A program made the position numbers and the translations under genes. Shown here one piece after another: positions 19,203-28,329 of a DNA stretch of 64,000 bases. The DNA lies in NCBI GenBank assembly GCA_023443455.1, contig JAEZUE010000077.1, positions 10,956 to 74,955 on the forward strand, read 5' to 3'. Position 1 is the first letter of the stretch, and the number at the start of each line of letters is the position of its first letter. This DNA comes from Verrucomicrobiota bacterium (GTDB lineage: Bacteria; Verrucomicrobiota; Verrucomicrobiia; Opitutales; Opitutaceae). Under the pieces are notes generated by a model that saw only the letters and a program-made list of their open reading frames with translations, ran no database searches and had not been told where the DNA came from.

Positions 19203-19952
19203 TCAGCCGACGAGCAACTTCACACCGGCCGCGAAGGTGAAAATCACCGCGATCAGCTCGAAACGCCGCTGATCGATCCGGTGCACGAGCCATCGCCCCG
19301 CCAGGGCGCCGAGCACCACCAGCGGGACCAGCAGCGCGTTGCTCGCCAGGCTCGGCCGGTCGACCAGACCGAGCTGCACCATGAAGGGCAGCTTCACCAG
19401 GTTGAGCAGCAGGAAGAACCAGGCCGATGTCCCCAAGAACTGGAGCTTCGGCACGCGCATCGCGAGCAGGTACACGATCATCACCGGGCCCGCCGCGTTG
19501 GCGACGAGCGTGGTGAAACCGGCCAACAGCCCCGCCAACGGCGCCAACCAGGTGGGGGCAGGCCGCATCTCGCCGCCGGCCTGCCGGGCCCGCCGCTTCG
19601 AATCGACATGGCCGGCCACCATCGCGACGACGAGCGCGCCGATCAGCACGCGGGCCTGGGTGTCGTCGATCCGCCCCATCGTGAACCACCCGACGATCAG
19701 GCCACCGAGCGTCCACGGCAGCAGGCGCCACAGGTGCGACCAGTCGGCATGGCGGTGGAAAAGCCGCAACCCGACCAGATCGCCCACGACGAGCAGGGGC
19801 AGCACGAAGCCGGCCGCCGCCTTCGCGGGCATGCAGTTGGCCGCCACGGCCGCCACGAGAATGCCCAAGCCGGCCACCCCGCCACGGGAAAGCCCGATCA
19901 GCAGCGCCGCCACGGCGAGCCCGATCCATTGCCAAAGTGCAAAGTCGTTCAT
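19203..19952 (-). CDS. TSUP-family permease (TauE/SafE type)
   Basis: 249 residues, about eight hydrophobic segments, no signal peptide. It matches the sulfite exporter TauE/SafE (TSUP) family: GLSRGGVAGLGILV near the start, LVVGDLVGLRLF and FTTLVANAAGPVMIVYLLAMR in the middle are typical repeats of this fold. Family members move sulfur-containing organic anions such as sulfite or sulfoacetate across the inner membrane; the substrate here is unknown. Its start codon overlaps the recF stop by 4 nt (ATGA on the minus strand), so its translation is likely coupled to recF. Confidence 0.87.
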   Translation of the reverse strand: MNDFALWQWIGLAVAALLIGLSRGGVAGLGILVAAVAANCMPAKAAAGFVLPLLVVGDLVGLRLFHRHADWSHLWRLLPWTLGGLIVGWFTMGRIDDTQARVLIGALVVAMVAGHVDSKRRARQAGGEMRPAPTWLAPLAGLLAGFTTLVANAAGPVMIVYLLAMRVPKLQFLGTSAWFFLLLNLVKLPFMVQLGLVDRPSLASNALLVPLVVLGALAGRWLVHRIDQRRFELIAVIFTFAAGVKLLVG

Positions 19953-21031
19953 GATTCACCTCCAGCACCGAACGTGCCCCGTTTCACCGCGAAAACCCGC
20001 CACCCCTCGCCCACGCCCTCGGGCACGGTCGTGCCGGTGGCGAGAACCTGGGTGTCGGGCGAGATCGCCGCCCAGAACCGATGCCGGCGCTGCGCATCGA
20101 GTTCCCCGAGCACATCGTCGGCCAGCACGATCGGCAACACGCCGGAGCGCTCCCGGAAATGCCCCAACTGCGCCAGCCGCAACGCCAGCACCAGACTGCG
20201 TTGCTGCCCCTCCGAGCCGAAGTCGCGGCCCGAACGCCCATCGATCGGAAAATCCAGGTCGTCGCGATGCGGCCCCCGGGAGGTCGACTTCACGAGCAGG
20301 TCCCGCTCGCGCCCCGCCGCATACAGCGCCGCCAGCGAGTCGGCCTCGGCCTCGGGCACATCCGCCTCGTAACGCAGGTCGGCCGGCTCCTGCCCGGGCG
20401 CGATCGCTGCGTATCCGCTCCGCAACCGCGCACCGAGTTCGGCGACCCCCGCCGCGCGCGCCTGCACGACCGCAGCCCCCGCCGCGGCGAGCGGTTGCTC
20501 GAACGCATCGAGCTGCGCCGAATCGGCCCGCTCCTTGAGCAGCCGGTTCCGGCCTTCCAACGCCCGGTGGTAACGCTGCAGCGCATCGAGATAGGAAGCG
20601 TCCATTGCCGAGAGCACCAGGTCGAGCCAGCGTCGGCGTACCCCCGGCCCGCCGCGGACCAGCTGGTTGTCCTGCGAGGAGAACACCACCGTGGGAAAGC
20701 GGCCCAAAAAGTCGGCGAAGCGGGCGACGGGATTGCCATCGACCGCCACCTCCTTGCCGTCGGGGCGCAGCCGCAGCGTGACCGAGGTCGGACCGAGCCG
20801 CTCATGCTCGAGGTCGAACCGCAGTGCGGCCTCCGGCTGCCCGTGCGCAATCAGCAGCCGGTTCTCGCCCTGGCGAAACGACCGCAACGCCGTGAGCAGG
20901 CCCACCGCCTCGAGCAGGTTCGTCTTGCCCTGCGCATTCGCACCGACGAAGGCGTTGCCCCGCGCCGCCAGGTCGAGCTCCGCCCACGCGATGTTGCGGT
21001 AGTTCTGAAGTGCGATTCGGAGGAGCTGCAT
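19949..21031 (-). CDS. recF: DNA replication and repair protein RecF
   Basis: 360 residues from ATG 21031 (MQLLRIALQNYRNI); an upstream in-frame codon is less likely because RecF proteins start at this point. SMC-like ATPase that helps load RecA at gapped DNA with RecO and RecR. Walker A is GANAQGKTNLLEAV, the ABC signature region is FGSEGQQRSLVLALRLAQL, and Walker B is PIVLADDVLGELD. In many bacteria recF follows dnaA and dnaN; here it instead leads a minus-strand operon with a TSUP permease and ruvC. Confidence 0.93.
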   Translation of the reverse strand: MQLLRIALQNYRNIAWAELDLAARGNAFVGANAQGKTNLLEAVGLLTALRSFRQGENRLLIAHGQPEAALRFDLEHERLGPTSVTLRLRPDGKEVAVDGNPVARFADFLGRFPTVVFSSQDNQLVRGGPGVRRRWLDLVLSAMDASYLDALQRYHRALEGRNRLLKERADSAQLDAFEQPLAAAGAAVVQARAAGVAELGARLRSGYAAIAPGQEPADLRYEADVPEAEADSLAALYAAGRERDLLVKSTSRGPHRDDLDFPIDGRSGRDFGSEGQQRSLVLALRLAQLGHFRERSGVLPIVLADDVLGELDAQRRHRFWAAISPDTQVLATGTTVPEGVGEGWRVFAVKRGTFGAGGES

Positions 21032-21273
21032 GCGACGCGGGAATGCACGATCACCGCCGGCCCAATGGCAAGCCAACGCCCGGAGTTTGTGCCCGGCGCA
21101 AGCTCGCCCCCCCGGGCCGACGATCGGCTCAGCCGTAGTCGTTCAGTCGAGGGACGAGGGACGAGCGTCGAGGGCCGGAGTTTCGGAGGCAAATCGAGAG
21201 CCCACCCTCGGGCAATCGCCTTGTGCACAATTGGATTGGCGCTCGCCTCTCGACGTTCGCCTCAGGTGTTGTC

Positions 21274-22419
21274 TCAGCCGACCACCGGGCCCGCGCCGAC
21301 CTCGGCCTGCACCTCCACAAGCGCCCGCGCCAACCCCGCCCAGTCCGCGCCGCTCGTCTCCCAGCCGGCGCTGAAACGCAGCGCCCGCCGCGACGCCTCC
21401 GGCGGCCAGCCCAACGCGGTCAACACCGCCGAGCCCCGCCCCTGGGCCGTCGCGCAGGCGGCCGTGCTCGACACCAGAAATCCACGACGATCGAGCTTCG
21501 TCACCCAACGTTGCGCCTCCCCCGCCGGCAGGACCAGCAGCGTGGTGTTCCAGAGGCGTGGCGCCGCGGCGCCGACGAGCCTCGCACCGGGAATCGCGTC
21601 CACCGCCGTGTGCTCGAACTCCGCCTTCCACGCCTCCTGCGCCGTCGCGCCGCCGTGCGCCCGCGAGTCGGTCTCGGCCAGCGCGGCGCCCGTCGCCGCC
21701 AGGGCGGGCCAGTTCTCCGTGCCGGAGCGCCGTCCCTCCTGCTGCCCGCCGCCACGCAACCCCACGAAACCCCGCCCCGCCGCACCGGCGGGAAGCAGGA
21801 GCAGGCCCACGCCCTTCGGCCCGCCGAACTTGTGGGCCGAAGCGAAAAGGAAATCCGTCGCGCCCAACCCGGCGGCCGGCAAACGCCCAAGCCATTGCAC
21901 CGCATCGCAGACGTACGGCACGCCCCGCTCGGCACAAACCACCGCGAGCTCACGCCAGGGTTGCAACACCCCGCTCTCGTTGTTGGCCGCCATCACCGCC
22001 ACCGCCGCCACCCCGCCCTCCCGCAGCCGGGCGCACAACGCAGCCACCTCGATCCGCCCCGCCGCGTCATGGGCGAGCCTCTCGACGCGTCCCGGGAAGT
22101 TGAATTCGGCGGACGCGCGCACGCAGGAATGCTCCGTGGCCCCGAGCAACACCACGCCGGGGGATTCGGCCCGGGACGCGAGATGGGCGAAGACCGCATT
22201 GGCCGCCTCGGTGGCACCCGATGTCACGACCAGCCGACCCGCCTCGGCACCGAGCAACGCGGCGATGCGTTCGCGTTCGAGCTCGAGCGACGCGCGCACC
22301 TTCGCCGCGGCGCGATAGCCGGCGCCGGGGTTGTGCCAGGCCTCGGACTGGGCCGTCAGCCAAGCGTCGCGAGCCACAGCGGAGAGCGGAGCCGTGGCGT
22401 TGTGGTCGAAGTAGGCCAT
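21274..22419 (-). CDS. Cysteine desulfurase (NifS/IscS class V aminotransferase)
   Basis: 381 residues from ATG 22419 (MAYFDHNATAPLS); a GTG two codons upstream is an alternative. It takes sulfur from cysteine as an enzyme-bound persulfide for Fe-S cluster or thio-cofactor synthesis, using PLP. Visible signs are YFDHNATAP, VTSGATEAAN, the His in ATEHSCV, the PLP lysine in SAHKFGGPKG, and SGTENW. The persulfide cysteine lies in VSSTAACATAQGRGS; the loop is AAC rather than the common GSACS, as in NifS/IscS-like variants. It is alone between repeat-poor gaps; no iscU or suf gene adjoins it, though sufT lies at 45740. Confidence 0.88.
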   Translation of the reverse strand: MAYFDHNATAPLSAVARDAWLTAQSEAWHNPGAGYRAAAKVRASLELERERIAALLGAEAGRLVVTSGATEAANAVFAHLASRAESPGVVLLGATEHSCVRASAEFNFPGRVERLAHDAAGRIEVAALCARLREGGVAAVAVMAANNESGVLQPWRELAVVCAERGVPYVCDAVQWLGRLPAAGLGATDFLFASAHKFGGPKGVGLLLLPAGAAGRGFVGLRGGGQQEGRRSGTENWPALAATGAALAETDSRAHGGATAQEAWKAEFEHTAVDAIPGARLVGAAAPRLWNTTLLVLPAGEAQRWVTKLDRRGFLVSSTAACATAQGRGSAVLTALGWPPEASRRALRFSAGWETSGADWAGLARALVEVQAEVGAGPVVG

Positions 22420-22981
22420 GGGCACCGAACGCTGGCCACCGCCGCCGCGGAATCAACCCTGCGCACCGGCCAACGGCACCCGCCCCGGAGTGCGCCCGCT
22501 TCGAGGTCGACACCGGAAACCGGCCACGAGCACCCCGTTGCCCCCACCCGGCTCGGCCGACGATTCGGTTGCCTTCGCCGGGGCGCCGATTTCGCGCTTC
22601 GTATCCAGACTCATCCGCATGCTCGGTGGCCCTCCCTTTCCGCCGCGTGCACGAGGGAAGGCGTGCACCGATCGCCGCTTGTCGAGCGGCAGCCCGGGAA
22701 GGACGCGCCCAGCCATCATCGACTTCCGGACACAAGGATGCCCGCGACTGCCGTGAGCGAGAAAAGCCAATTACATCCCCTATGCATATTCACTTTTCCT
22801 ACCTTGAACGACAATCGCGGGCAAAGCTGCTGGATAAAGATCCCCCGCGAATGTGTTCCTCGGAACGTTCGTGGGGCACGCGCAAGGCAAGCGGGCGCCG
22901 CGCACTTGTCGAGCCAAAGTTTGGACCGCATTTAACGTCCACACCAAGGCGATAGGAAGCGCGGGCGGCCGGCGCGCCGGC
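22420..22981. other. 562-bp gap without a recognised gene
   Basis: Between the cysteine desulfurase start and the LptF/LptG stop, both on the minus strand. Open frames here have no family likeness and atypical composition. A perfect 14-bp self-complementary sequence (22968-22981) abuts the LptF/LptG stop codon. A locally AT-richer stretch at about 22770-22810 may hold a promoter for the cysteine desulfurase, but no clear boxes were found. Confidence 0.5.
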
Positions 22982-24094
22982 TCAATGCAGGCGGGCGAAG
23001 GCCCAGATCGCGATCGCCGACATGGCGGTGTCGGGCAGCCACGCCGCCGCCTCCGGGCCGATCGTGCCGAAGGAGCCCATGAGCGTGGCGAGCTTGGCCA
23101 GCAGGAAATAGAGGAAGAACAGGCCGATCGACTTCGACATGTTGACCGCCGGATTCACCCGCACCCCGCCGACCGCGAAGGGTATCGCCAAGGCGATGAC
23201 GACGAGCACCCCGAAGGGCGCGGCCTGCTTGCGCGCGAGTTCGACCGCATAGCGCCGCTCGCGGCTGCTGCCCGCCCCGCGCAGGTGCTCGAGCACGCGT
23301 TCGAGTTCGAACAACGAGAGATCGTCGGCGTCCTTGAGCAGCAGCAGCATGAGTTCGGGATCGTCGTCGAGCCCCGTCTCGATGCGATGGGCGAAGGGCA
23401 CGGGGCTGGTCTGCTCGCCGCTGACGGGATCGAAGCCGAGCTCGCGGCCGTCGAGGAAGACCCACGCGCCGCGCCAACGGTCGAAATACGCCTCCTTCGC
23501 GAGCAGGCGGCGGACCTCGCGGTGCTCGGCATCGAAGAAGCCCACGCTCACGCCCTGGGCCCGCCGCGCGACCTCGTCGTAGGCGTTGAGAAACCAGAGG
23601 CGCCGCGCCCCGTCGTTGGCGAACGCCAGCGACTTGTAGACGCCGCTGTGTCCCTTGGCCTTGGCCTGCACCACGGCGGCGCGTCGCATCTCCTCCTTGG
23701 TCGTGCGCGTCTCCTCGACCGACCACGGAATCAGGCTCGCGTTGAGGTACCAGACGAAGCCGGCCAGCAGCAGCCCGAACAGCCAGACCGCGCGAGTCAC
23801 GCGGACGAGCCCCAGACCGGCCGCACGCATCGCGGTGAACTCGTTGCTGCGGTGCAGTTGGCCCAGCGCGTAGAGCAGCGACAGCAGTACCGAGATCTGC
23901 AACACCAGAGGCACGTTGCCCGGCAGCAGCACCAGATAATAGTAGACCATCTCCCACAGCCCCGCGCCGCTGGCCACGAAGTACGCGAGGTTCTGCTGCA
24001 TGTCGACGAGCACGAGCAACCCGAGCAGCGCGGAGAGGATCAGGCCGAAGGTCTTCAGCCAGGTACCCAGCACATGTCGGTCGAGAATGGTCAT
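22982..24094 (-). CDS. LptF/LptG-family permease
   Basis: 370 residues from ATG 24094 (MTILDRHVLGTWLKTF); the frame extends 19 codons upstream without a better start. It has the YjgP/YjgQ layout: three N-terminal membrane segments (about 12-32, 55-80, 97-115), a periplasmic beta-jellyroll of about 170 residues, and three C-terminal segments. The first helix with DRHVLGTWLKTF and the following motif NEFTAMRAAGLGL (coupling-helix region) are typical. In the Lpt system LptF and LptG with LptB extract lipopolysaccharide from the inner membrane. Only one permease is here; whether it is LptF or LptG cannot be settled. Divergent from the NSS symporter gene. Confidence 0.87.
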   Translation of the reverse strand: MTILDRHVLGTWLKTFGLILSALLGLLVLVDMQQNLAYFVASGAGLWEMVYYYLVLLPGNVPLVLQISVLLSLLYALGQLHRSNEFTAMRAAGLGLVRVTRAVWLFGLLLAGFVWYLNASLIPWSVEETRTTKEEMRRAAVVQAKAKGHSGVYKSLAFANDGARRLWFLNAYDEVARRAQGVSVGFFDAEHREVRRLLAKEAYFDRWRGAWVFLDGRELGFDPVSGEQTSPVPFAHRIETGLDDDPELMLLLLKDADDLSLFELERVLEHLRGAGSSRERRYAVELARKQAAPFGVLVVIALAIPFAVGGVRVNPAVNMSKSIGLFFLYFLLAKLATLMGSFGTIGPEAAAWLPDTAMSAIAIWAFARLH

Positions 24095-24217
24095 CGGATC
24101 CCCGCGACTCTTCGCAACCGCCCCGGTGCCGCAAGGATTTCCCGGCATCATTTCCTTTCATCGCCGCCGGGCACTCCGCCCTTGATCGGCGATGCCGCCG
24201 CCGCACACTCGCGGGCC

Positions 24218-25843
24218 ATGGCTCGACCCCGCGAAGCATGGAGTTCCCGACTGGGCGTGATCCTGGCTGTGGCCGGAAGCGCGGTCGGCCTGGGCAACTT
24301 TCTCCGGTTTCCCGGCCTCGCCGCCAAGTACGGCAGCGGCGGTTTCATGCTGGCCTACTTCGTCTCCCTGCTGCTCATCGGCCTGCCGATCTGCTGGGCC
24401 GAGTGGACGATCGGGCGCATCGGCGGCAGCCGCGGCTTCCACTCCTCCAGCGGCGTGTTCTTCGCGATCATCCGGCATCCGATCGGCAAATACCTCGGTC
24501 TGCTCGGCTTTCTCGTGCCGGTCTTCATCTACATGTACTACATCGTGATCGAGGGCTGGTGTCTGGGCTACGCCTGCAACTTCGCGGTCGGCAACCTCGC
24601 GCTCGGCCCGAAATCCGAGGCCTACGGCGCCTTCTTCACCGCCTTCACCGGCGCCTCCGCCGACGGGGTCGCCCTCTCGCTCGGGCTCGGGCGCGCCGAC
24701 CTGTTTCTCATCGTCGTTGCGATCCTCAACCTCTTCATCATCTACCACGGCATCACCCGCGGCATCGAGACGGTCTGCAAATGGGCCATGCCCACCCTGC
24801 TCATCATCGCGGTCGTCCTGCTCGTGCGGGTGCTCACCCTCGGCACACCCGACCCCGCCCTGCCCCACCAGAACGTCTGGAATGGCCTCGGCTACATGTG
24901 GAACCCGCACGACGTGGTGAACTCCCTCGCCCGGCCCGAACTCTGGTTGGCCGCGGCCGGCCAAGTCTTCTTCACCCTGTCGGTGGGTTTCGGCGTGATC
25001 ATCACCTACGCCAGCTACCTGACGCGCAAGGACGACATCGTGCTGAGTTCGCTCACGGCCTGCTCGACCAACGAATTCTGCGAGGTGGCCTTGGGCGGCA
25101 TGATCAGCGTGCCCGCCGCATTCACCTTCCTCGGCACCGCCGGTATCGTCGGCATGGGCACCTTCGGCCTCGGTTTCAACGTGCTCCCGCAGGTGTTCGC
25201 GACCATGCCGGGTGGCCAGTTCTTCGGCTTCCTGTTCTTCCTCCTCTTGTTCCTCGCCGCCGTCACCAGCTCCCTCTCGATGCTCCAGCCCGGCATCGCC
25301 TTCCTCGAGGAGGGCCTCGGGCTCGACCGGCGCAAGTCGGTGCTCTTCCTCGGCATGATCACCGCGATCGGCGCGTTCCTCGTGCTCTATTTCAGCAAGG
25401 ACCTGAAGGCGCTCGACACGATCGACTTCTGGGTCGGCACCGTCGGCGTCTTCGTCCAGGGCACGCTCCTGGTGTTGGTCTTCTCCTACGTGCTCGGGGT
25501 CGAGCGCGGCTGGCAGGAGGCGCATCAGGGGGCCGAGATGCGCATCCCGGCTCTGTTCAAGCCGATCCTGCGCTACGTCACCCCGGCGTTCCTGATCCTC
25601 ATCTTCGCGGTGTTCGTCGCCGGCGACGTGTTCGGTTGGAACTTCAGCGTGCTCGCCCCGAAATTCCAACCCACCGCCCGCATCACCGATCTCGTCGGCT
25701 CCGCCGAGCACCCGGCCAACCCGGTCGCCATCATGTGCGTCGCCTTCATTGCCATCGTCACCGTCTTCGTCGCGATGCTCATCGGGCAGTCCGGCCAACG
25801 CTGGACCCGGCGCGAAAACGTCTCCGCCCACGACATCCCCTGA
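24218..25843 (+). CDS. Sodium-dependent amino acid symporter (NSS/SNF family)
   Basis: 541 residues from ATG 24218, about twelve membrane segments. The first helix carries the LeuT-fold sodium and substrate site AGSAVGLGNFLRFPGLAAKYGSGG almost to the letter, interrupted here only for length: key residues are the GNFLRFP bend and the GGG-like turn after it. It should import an amino acid with Na+. The C-terminal end runs straight (3-nt gap) into a small single-helix protein that resembles MetS, the partner of the NSS methionine/alanine importer MetP, which makes methionine or a small neutral amino acid a candidate substrate. An inverted repeat at 24159-24194 precedes it. Confidence 0.9.
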   Translation: MARPREAWSSRLGVILAVAGSAVGLGNFLRFPGLAAKYGSGGFMLAYFVSLLLIGLPICWAEWTIGRIGGSRGFHSSSGVFFAIIRHPIGKYLGLLGFLVPVFIYMYYIVIEGWCLGYACNFAVGNLALGPKSEAYGAFFTAFTGASADGVALSLGLGRADLFLIVVAILNLFIIYHGITRGIETVCKWAMPTLLIIAVVLLVRVLTLGTPDPALPHQNVWNGLGYMWNPHDVVNSLARPELWLAAAGQVFFTLSVGFGVIITYASYLTRKDDIVLSSLTACSTNEFCEVALGGMISVPAAFTFLGTAGIVGMGTFGLGFNVLPQVFATMPGGQFFGFLFFLLLFLAAVTSSLSMLQPGIAFLEEGLGLDRRKSVLFLGMITAIGAFLVLYFSKDLKALDTIDFWVGTVGVFVQGTLLVLVFSYVLGVERGWQEAHQGAEMRIPALFKPILRYVTPAFLILIFAVFVAGDVFGWNFSVLAPKFQPTARITDLVGSAEHPANPVAIMCVAFIAIVTVFVAMLIGQSGQRWTRRENVSAHDIP

Positions 25844-25846
25844 ACC

Positions 25847-26017
25847 ATGGAAGACCACGCCCTCACCCCCGCCGGCCTCGCCATCATGATCGGTTCCGTC
25901 GGCACCGTCGCCCTCGTCTTCGTCTGGTGCCTCGCCCGCGTCCTGCGTTCCCGCCGCGCCCCCGAGGAACTCGCGAAGGTCGAGCCGGTCGGAGAAGCGC
26001 AGATCGACCAACGCTGA
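25847..26017 (+). CDS. MetS-like small membrane subunit of the NSS symporter
   Basis: 56 residues, starting 3 nt after the symporter stop. One membrane helix (about 8-34: TPAGLAIMIGSVGTVALVFV, then WCLARVL) is followed by a basic RSRR segment and an acidic tail. Size, single N-out helix, Arg after the helix and position match the MetS/putative methionine and alanine importer small subunit family, which is needed by some NSS transporters such as MetP of Corynebacterium. It is too short for default gene-length cut-offs and easily missed. Confidence 0.75.
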   Translation: MEDHALTPAGLAIMIGSVGTVALVFVWCLARVLRSRRAPEELAKVEPVGEAQIDQR

Positions 26018-26141
26018 GGGTCGCGGCCGGTCCGGCCCCGGCGAATGTTACAGCGAGGTGAACTCTGCACGTGGCGGCCCGACTCCGCCCGCTTTGCACT
26101 TCGCTTCCACCGCGACATTCCCATCCTAGCCCGGCTCCACG

Positions 26142-28247
26142 ATGCCTCGATCCCACTCCCAACCCTCCCGAGCGAAGACCGCCCATCCCGACCGCAAGGC
26201 GATGTTCTTCAATCGCGAACTCAGCTGGCTGGCCTTCAACCGCCGCGTGCTCGAGCAGGCCTCCGACGAGCGCCATCCGCTGCTCGAGCGCCTGAAGTTC
26301 CTGGCCATCGTCAGCTCCAACCTCGACGAATTCTTCGAGATCCGCGTCGCCGGCCTGATCCAGCAGGTCGACTCCGACATCGTCGAACCCGGGCTCGACG
26401 GGCTGGGCGCCCGCGAGCAGCTGCGGCGCATCCATCTCGTGGTGGCATCCGAGGTCGAGGAACAGTACCGCTGCTGGCACGCCCACCTCCAGCCGGCCCT
26501 GCGTCGCGAGGGCATCGTCTTCAAGACCGGCCGGGAACTGACCAAGGCCGAGCAGTCGTGGGTCCGCAAATACTTCGCGAGCCAGGTCTACCCCGTGCTC
26601 ACGCCGCTGGCCGTCGACGCCTCCCACCCCTTCCCGCAGCTCGGCAACAAGACGCTGAACATCGTCGTCACCGTCGACGACCCGACCACCCCCGAAAACG
26701 AGGGCTTCCTGGCCATCCTCCCCATCCCGCGCATCCTGCCGCGCGTGGTCCGGATCCTGCCCGAGGCCGGCGGGCCGGAGCGCTACATCTTCCTGAGCGA
26801 GATCGTGAAGCTCTGCGCCGACCAGCTCTTCTCCGGCTACCGCATCAGCGGCGCCCACGCCTTCCGGGTCACCCGCAACAGCGACCTCTACATCGACGAG
26901 GAGGAAGCCGAGAACCTGCTCAAGCGCATCGAGGAGGAGCTGCGCAACCTCCGCCGCGGCGCCGCCGTGCGCCTCGAGATCGAGGACGGGGTCGACGACC
27001 ACACCTTCGAGCGCCTCACCGACCACCTCGGCCTGGCCCGCGAATACGTCTTCCGCATCAACGGCCCGATCAACTTCCTCCGGCTTTTCGGCGCCTACGA
27101 TCTGATCGCCCGCCCCGAGCTGAAGTACCCGCCCCTGCGCGCGGCCCCCGGCCCCTTCGCGGCCGACGACACGCCGATCCTCGCCGCCATCGCCCAGCGC
27201 GACCACCTGCTGCACCACCCGTACGACTCCTTCGACCCCGTCGTCGCCTTCGTGCAGGAGGCCGCGCGCGACCCGCAGGTCTTCGCCGTGAAGCAGACCC
27301 TGTATCGCACCAGCGGCGACTCCCCGATCGTGCACGCCCTCATCGAGGCGGCGCGCAACGGCAAGCAGGTCACCGCCCTGGTCGAGCTCAAGGCCCGTTT
27401 CGACGAGGCCAACAACATCCAGTGGGCCCGCCAGCTCGAGGAGGCCGGGGTCCACGTCGTGTACGGCGTCGTCGGCCTGAAGATCCACTGCAAGTGCTGC
27501 CTGGTCGTCCGCCGCGAGGGCGAGGCCCTGCACCACTACGCGCATCTGGGCACCGGCAACTACAACCCGCGCACCGCCCGCATCTACACCGACTTCAGCC
27601 TCTTCACCGCCCGGCAGGAGCTCACGACCGAGGTGGCCTACCTGTTCAACGTGCTCACCGGCTTCATCCGCGAGCCGAAGTTCCGCCACCTCCTCGCCGC
27701 CCCCCATAACCTCCACTCCCGTATCCAGGAACTGATCCAACGCGAGGCCGCCGCGGCCCGCGCCGGCCGGCCCGCCCGCATCGTCGCCAAGATGAACAGC
27801 CTGGTCGACCGCGCCACGATCGAGGCGCTCTACGCCGCCTCCCGCGCCGGCGTGCGGATCGACCTGATCGTGCGCGGCGTGTGCTGTCTCGTCCCCGGAG
27901 TGCCCGGCCTGAGCGAGAACATCCGCGTGCGCTCCCTCGTCGGCCGTTTCCTCGAGCACGCCCGGGCGTTCCATTTCGAGAACGGCCCCGACGGCCCCGA
28001 GGTCTACCTGGGCAGCGCCGACTGGATGCCCCGCAACTTCTTCCGCCGCGTCGAGGTCGTGTTCCCGATCGCCGATCCCGCGCTGAAGGAGCACATCATG
28101 CGAGAAGTGCTCGAGATCCAACTCGACGATACGGCCAACGCCTACGAGCTGGGTGCCAACGGCGCCTACGCGCCCATCGAGACCGAGGCCGGGCGCAAGC
28201 CCCAGTCCTCGCAGGACATTTTCCTCGCGCGGGCCCAAGGCAAGTAG
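26142..28247 (+). CDS. ppk: Polyphosphate kinase 1
   Basis: 701 residues. It polymerises the terminal phosphate of ATP into polyphosphate, and runs in reverse. The four-part PPK1 layout is visible: N-domain with FFNRELSWLAFNRRV and SNLDEFFEIRVAGL, the head domain with VYPVLTPLAVDASHPFP, then two phospholipase-D-like C-domains. The autophosphorylated His is His468 in YAHLGTGNYNPRTARIYTD; the second active His is in FLEHARAFHFENG, with GSADWMPRN downstream. The start at 26142 gives a 20-residue basic extension before MFFNREL; starting there is possible. Convergent with the efflux operon across a repeat array. Confidence 0.95.
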   Translation: MPRSHSQPSRAKTAHPDRKAMFFNRELSWLAFNRRVLEQASDERHPLLERLKFLAIVSSNLDEFFEIRVAGLIQQVDSDIVEPGLDGLGAREQLRRIHLVVASEVEEQYRCWHAHLQPALRREGIVFKTGRELTKAEQSWVRKYFASQVYPVLTPLAVDASHPFPQLGNKTLNIVVTVDDPTTPENEGFLAILPIPRILPRVVRILPEAGGPERYIFLSEIVKLCADQLFSGYRISGAHAFRVTRNSDLYIDEEEAENLLKRIEEELRNLRRGAAVRLEIEDGVDDHTFERLTDHLGLAREYVFRINGPINFLRLFGAYDLIARPELKYPPLRAAPGPFAADDTPILAAIAQRDHLLHHPYDSFDPVVAFVQEAARDPQVFAVKQTLYRTSGDSPIVHALIEAARNGKQVTALVELKARFDEANNIQWARQLEEAGVHVVYGVVGLKIHCKCCLVVRREGEALHHYAHLGTGNYNPRTARIYTDFSLFTARQELTTEVAYLFNVLTGFIREPKFRHLLAAPHNLHSRIQELIQREAAAARAGRPARIVAKMNSLVDRATIEALYAASRAGVRIDLIVRGVCCLVPGVPGLSENIRVRSLVGRFLEHARAFHFENGPDGPEVYLGSADWMPRNFFRRVEVVFPIADPALKEHIMREVLEIQLDDTANAYELGANGAYAPIETEAGRKPQSSQDIFLARAQGK

Positions 28248-28329
28248 GGCGGATTCGACAACCCTCCGGGGCACTCCCTACCCCGCCCCCTCGACCGTGG
28301 CGCTGTTCGCCAGAACAGCGATTCCGCCG

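Noticed and set aside
22420..22981. Small genes in the 562-bp gap
   Set aside because: Open frames of 60-110 codons occur, but they have atypical composition, no start signals and overlap one another on both strands.
24159..24194. Riboswitch before the NSS symporter (CATCGCCG and CGGCGATG with an inner GGGC-GCCC pair)
   Set aside because: No match to a known riboswitch class could be recognised and the stem is short; left as an unexplained inverted repeat.
22853..24217. Long N-terminal extension of the NSS symporter across the LptF/LptG gene
   Set aside because: The extension is antisense to a clear permease gene and lacks family likeness; the LeuT-like first helix begins shortly after ATG 24218.
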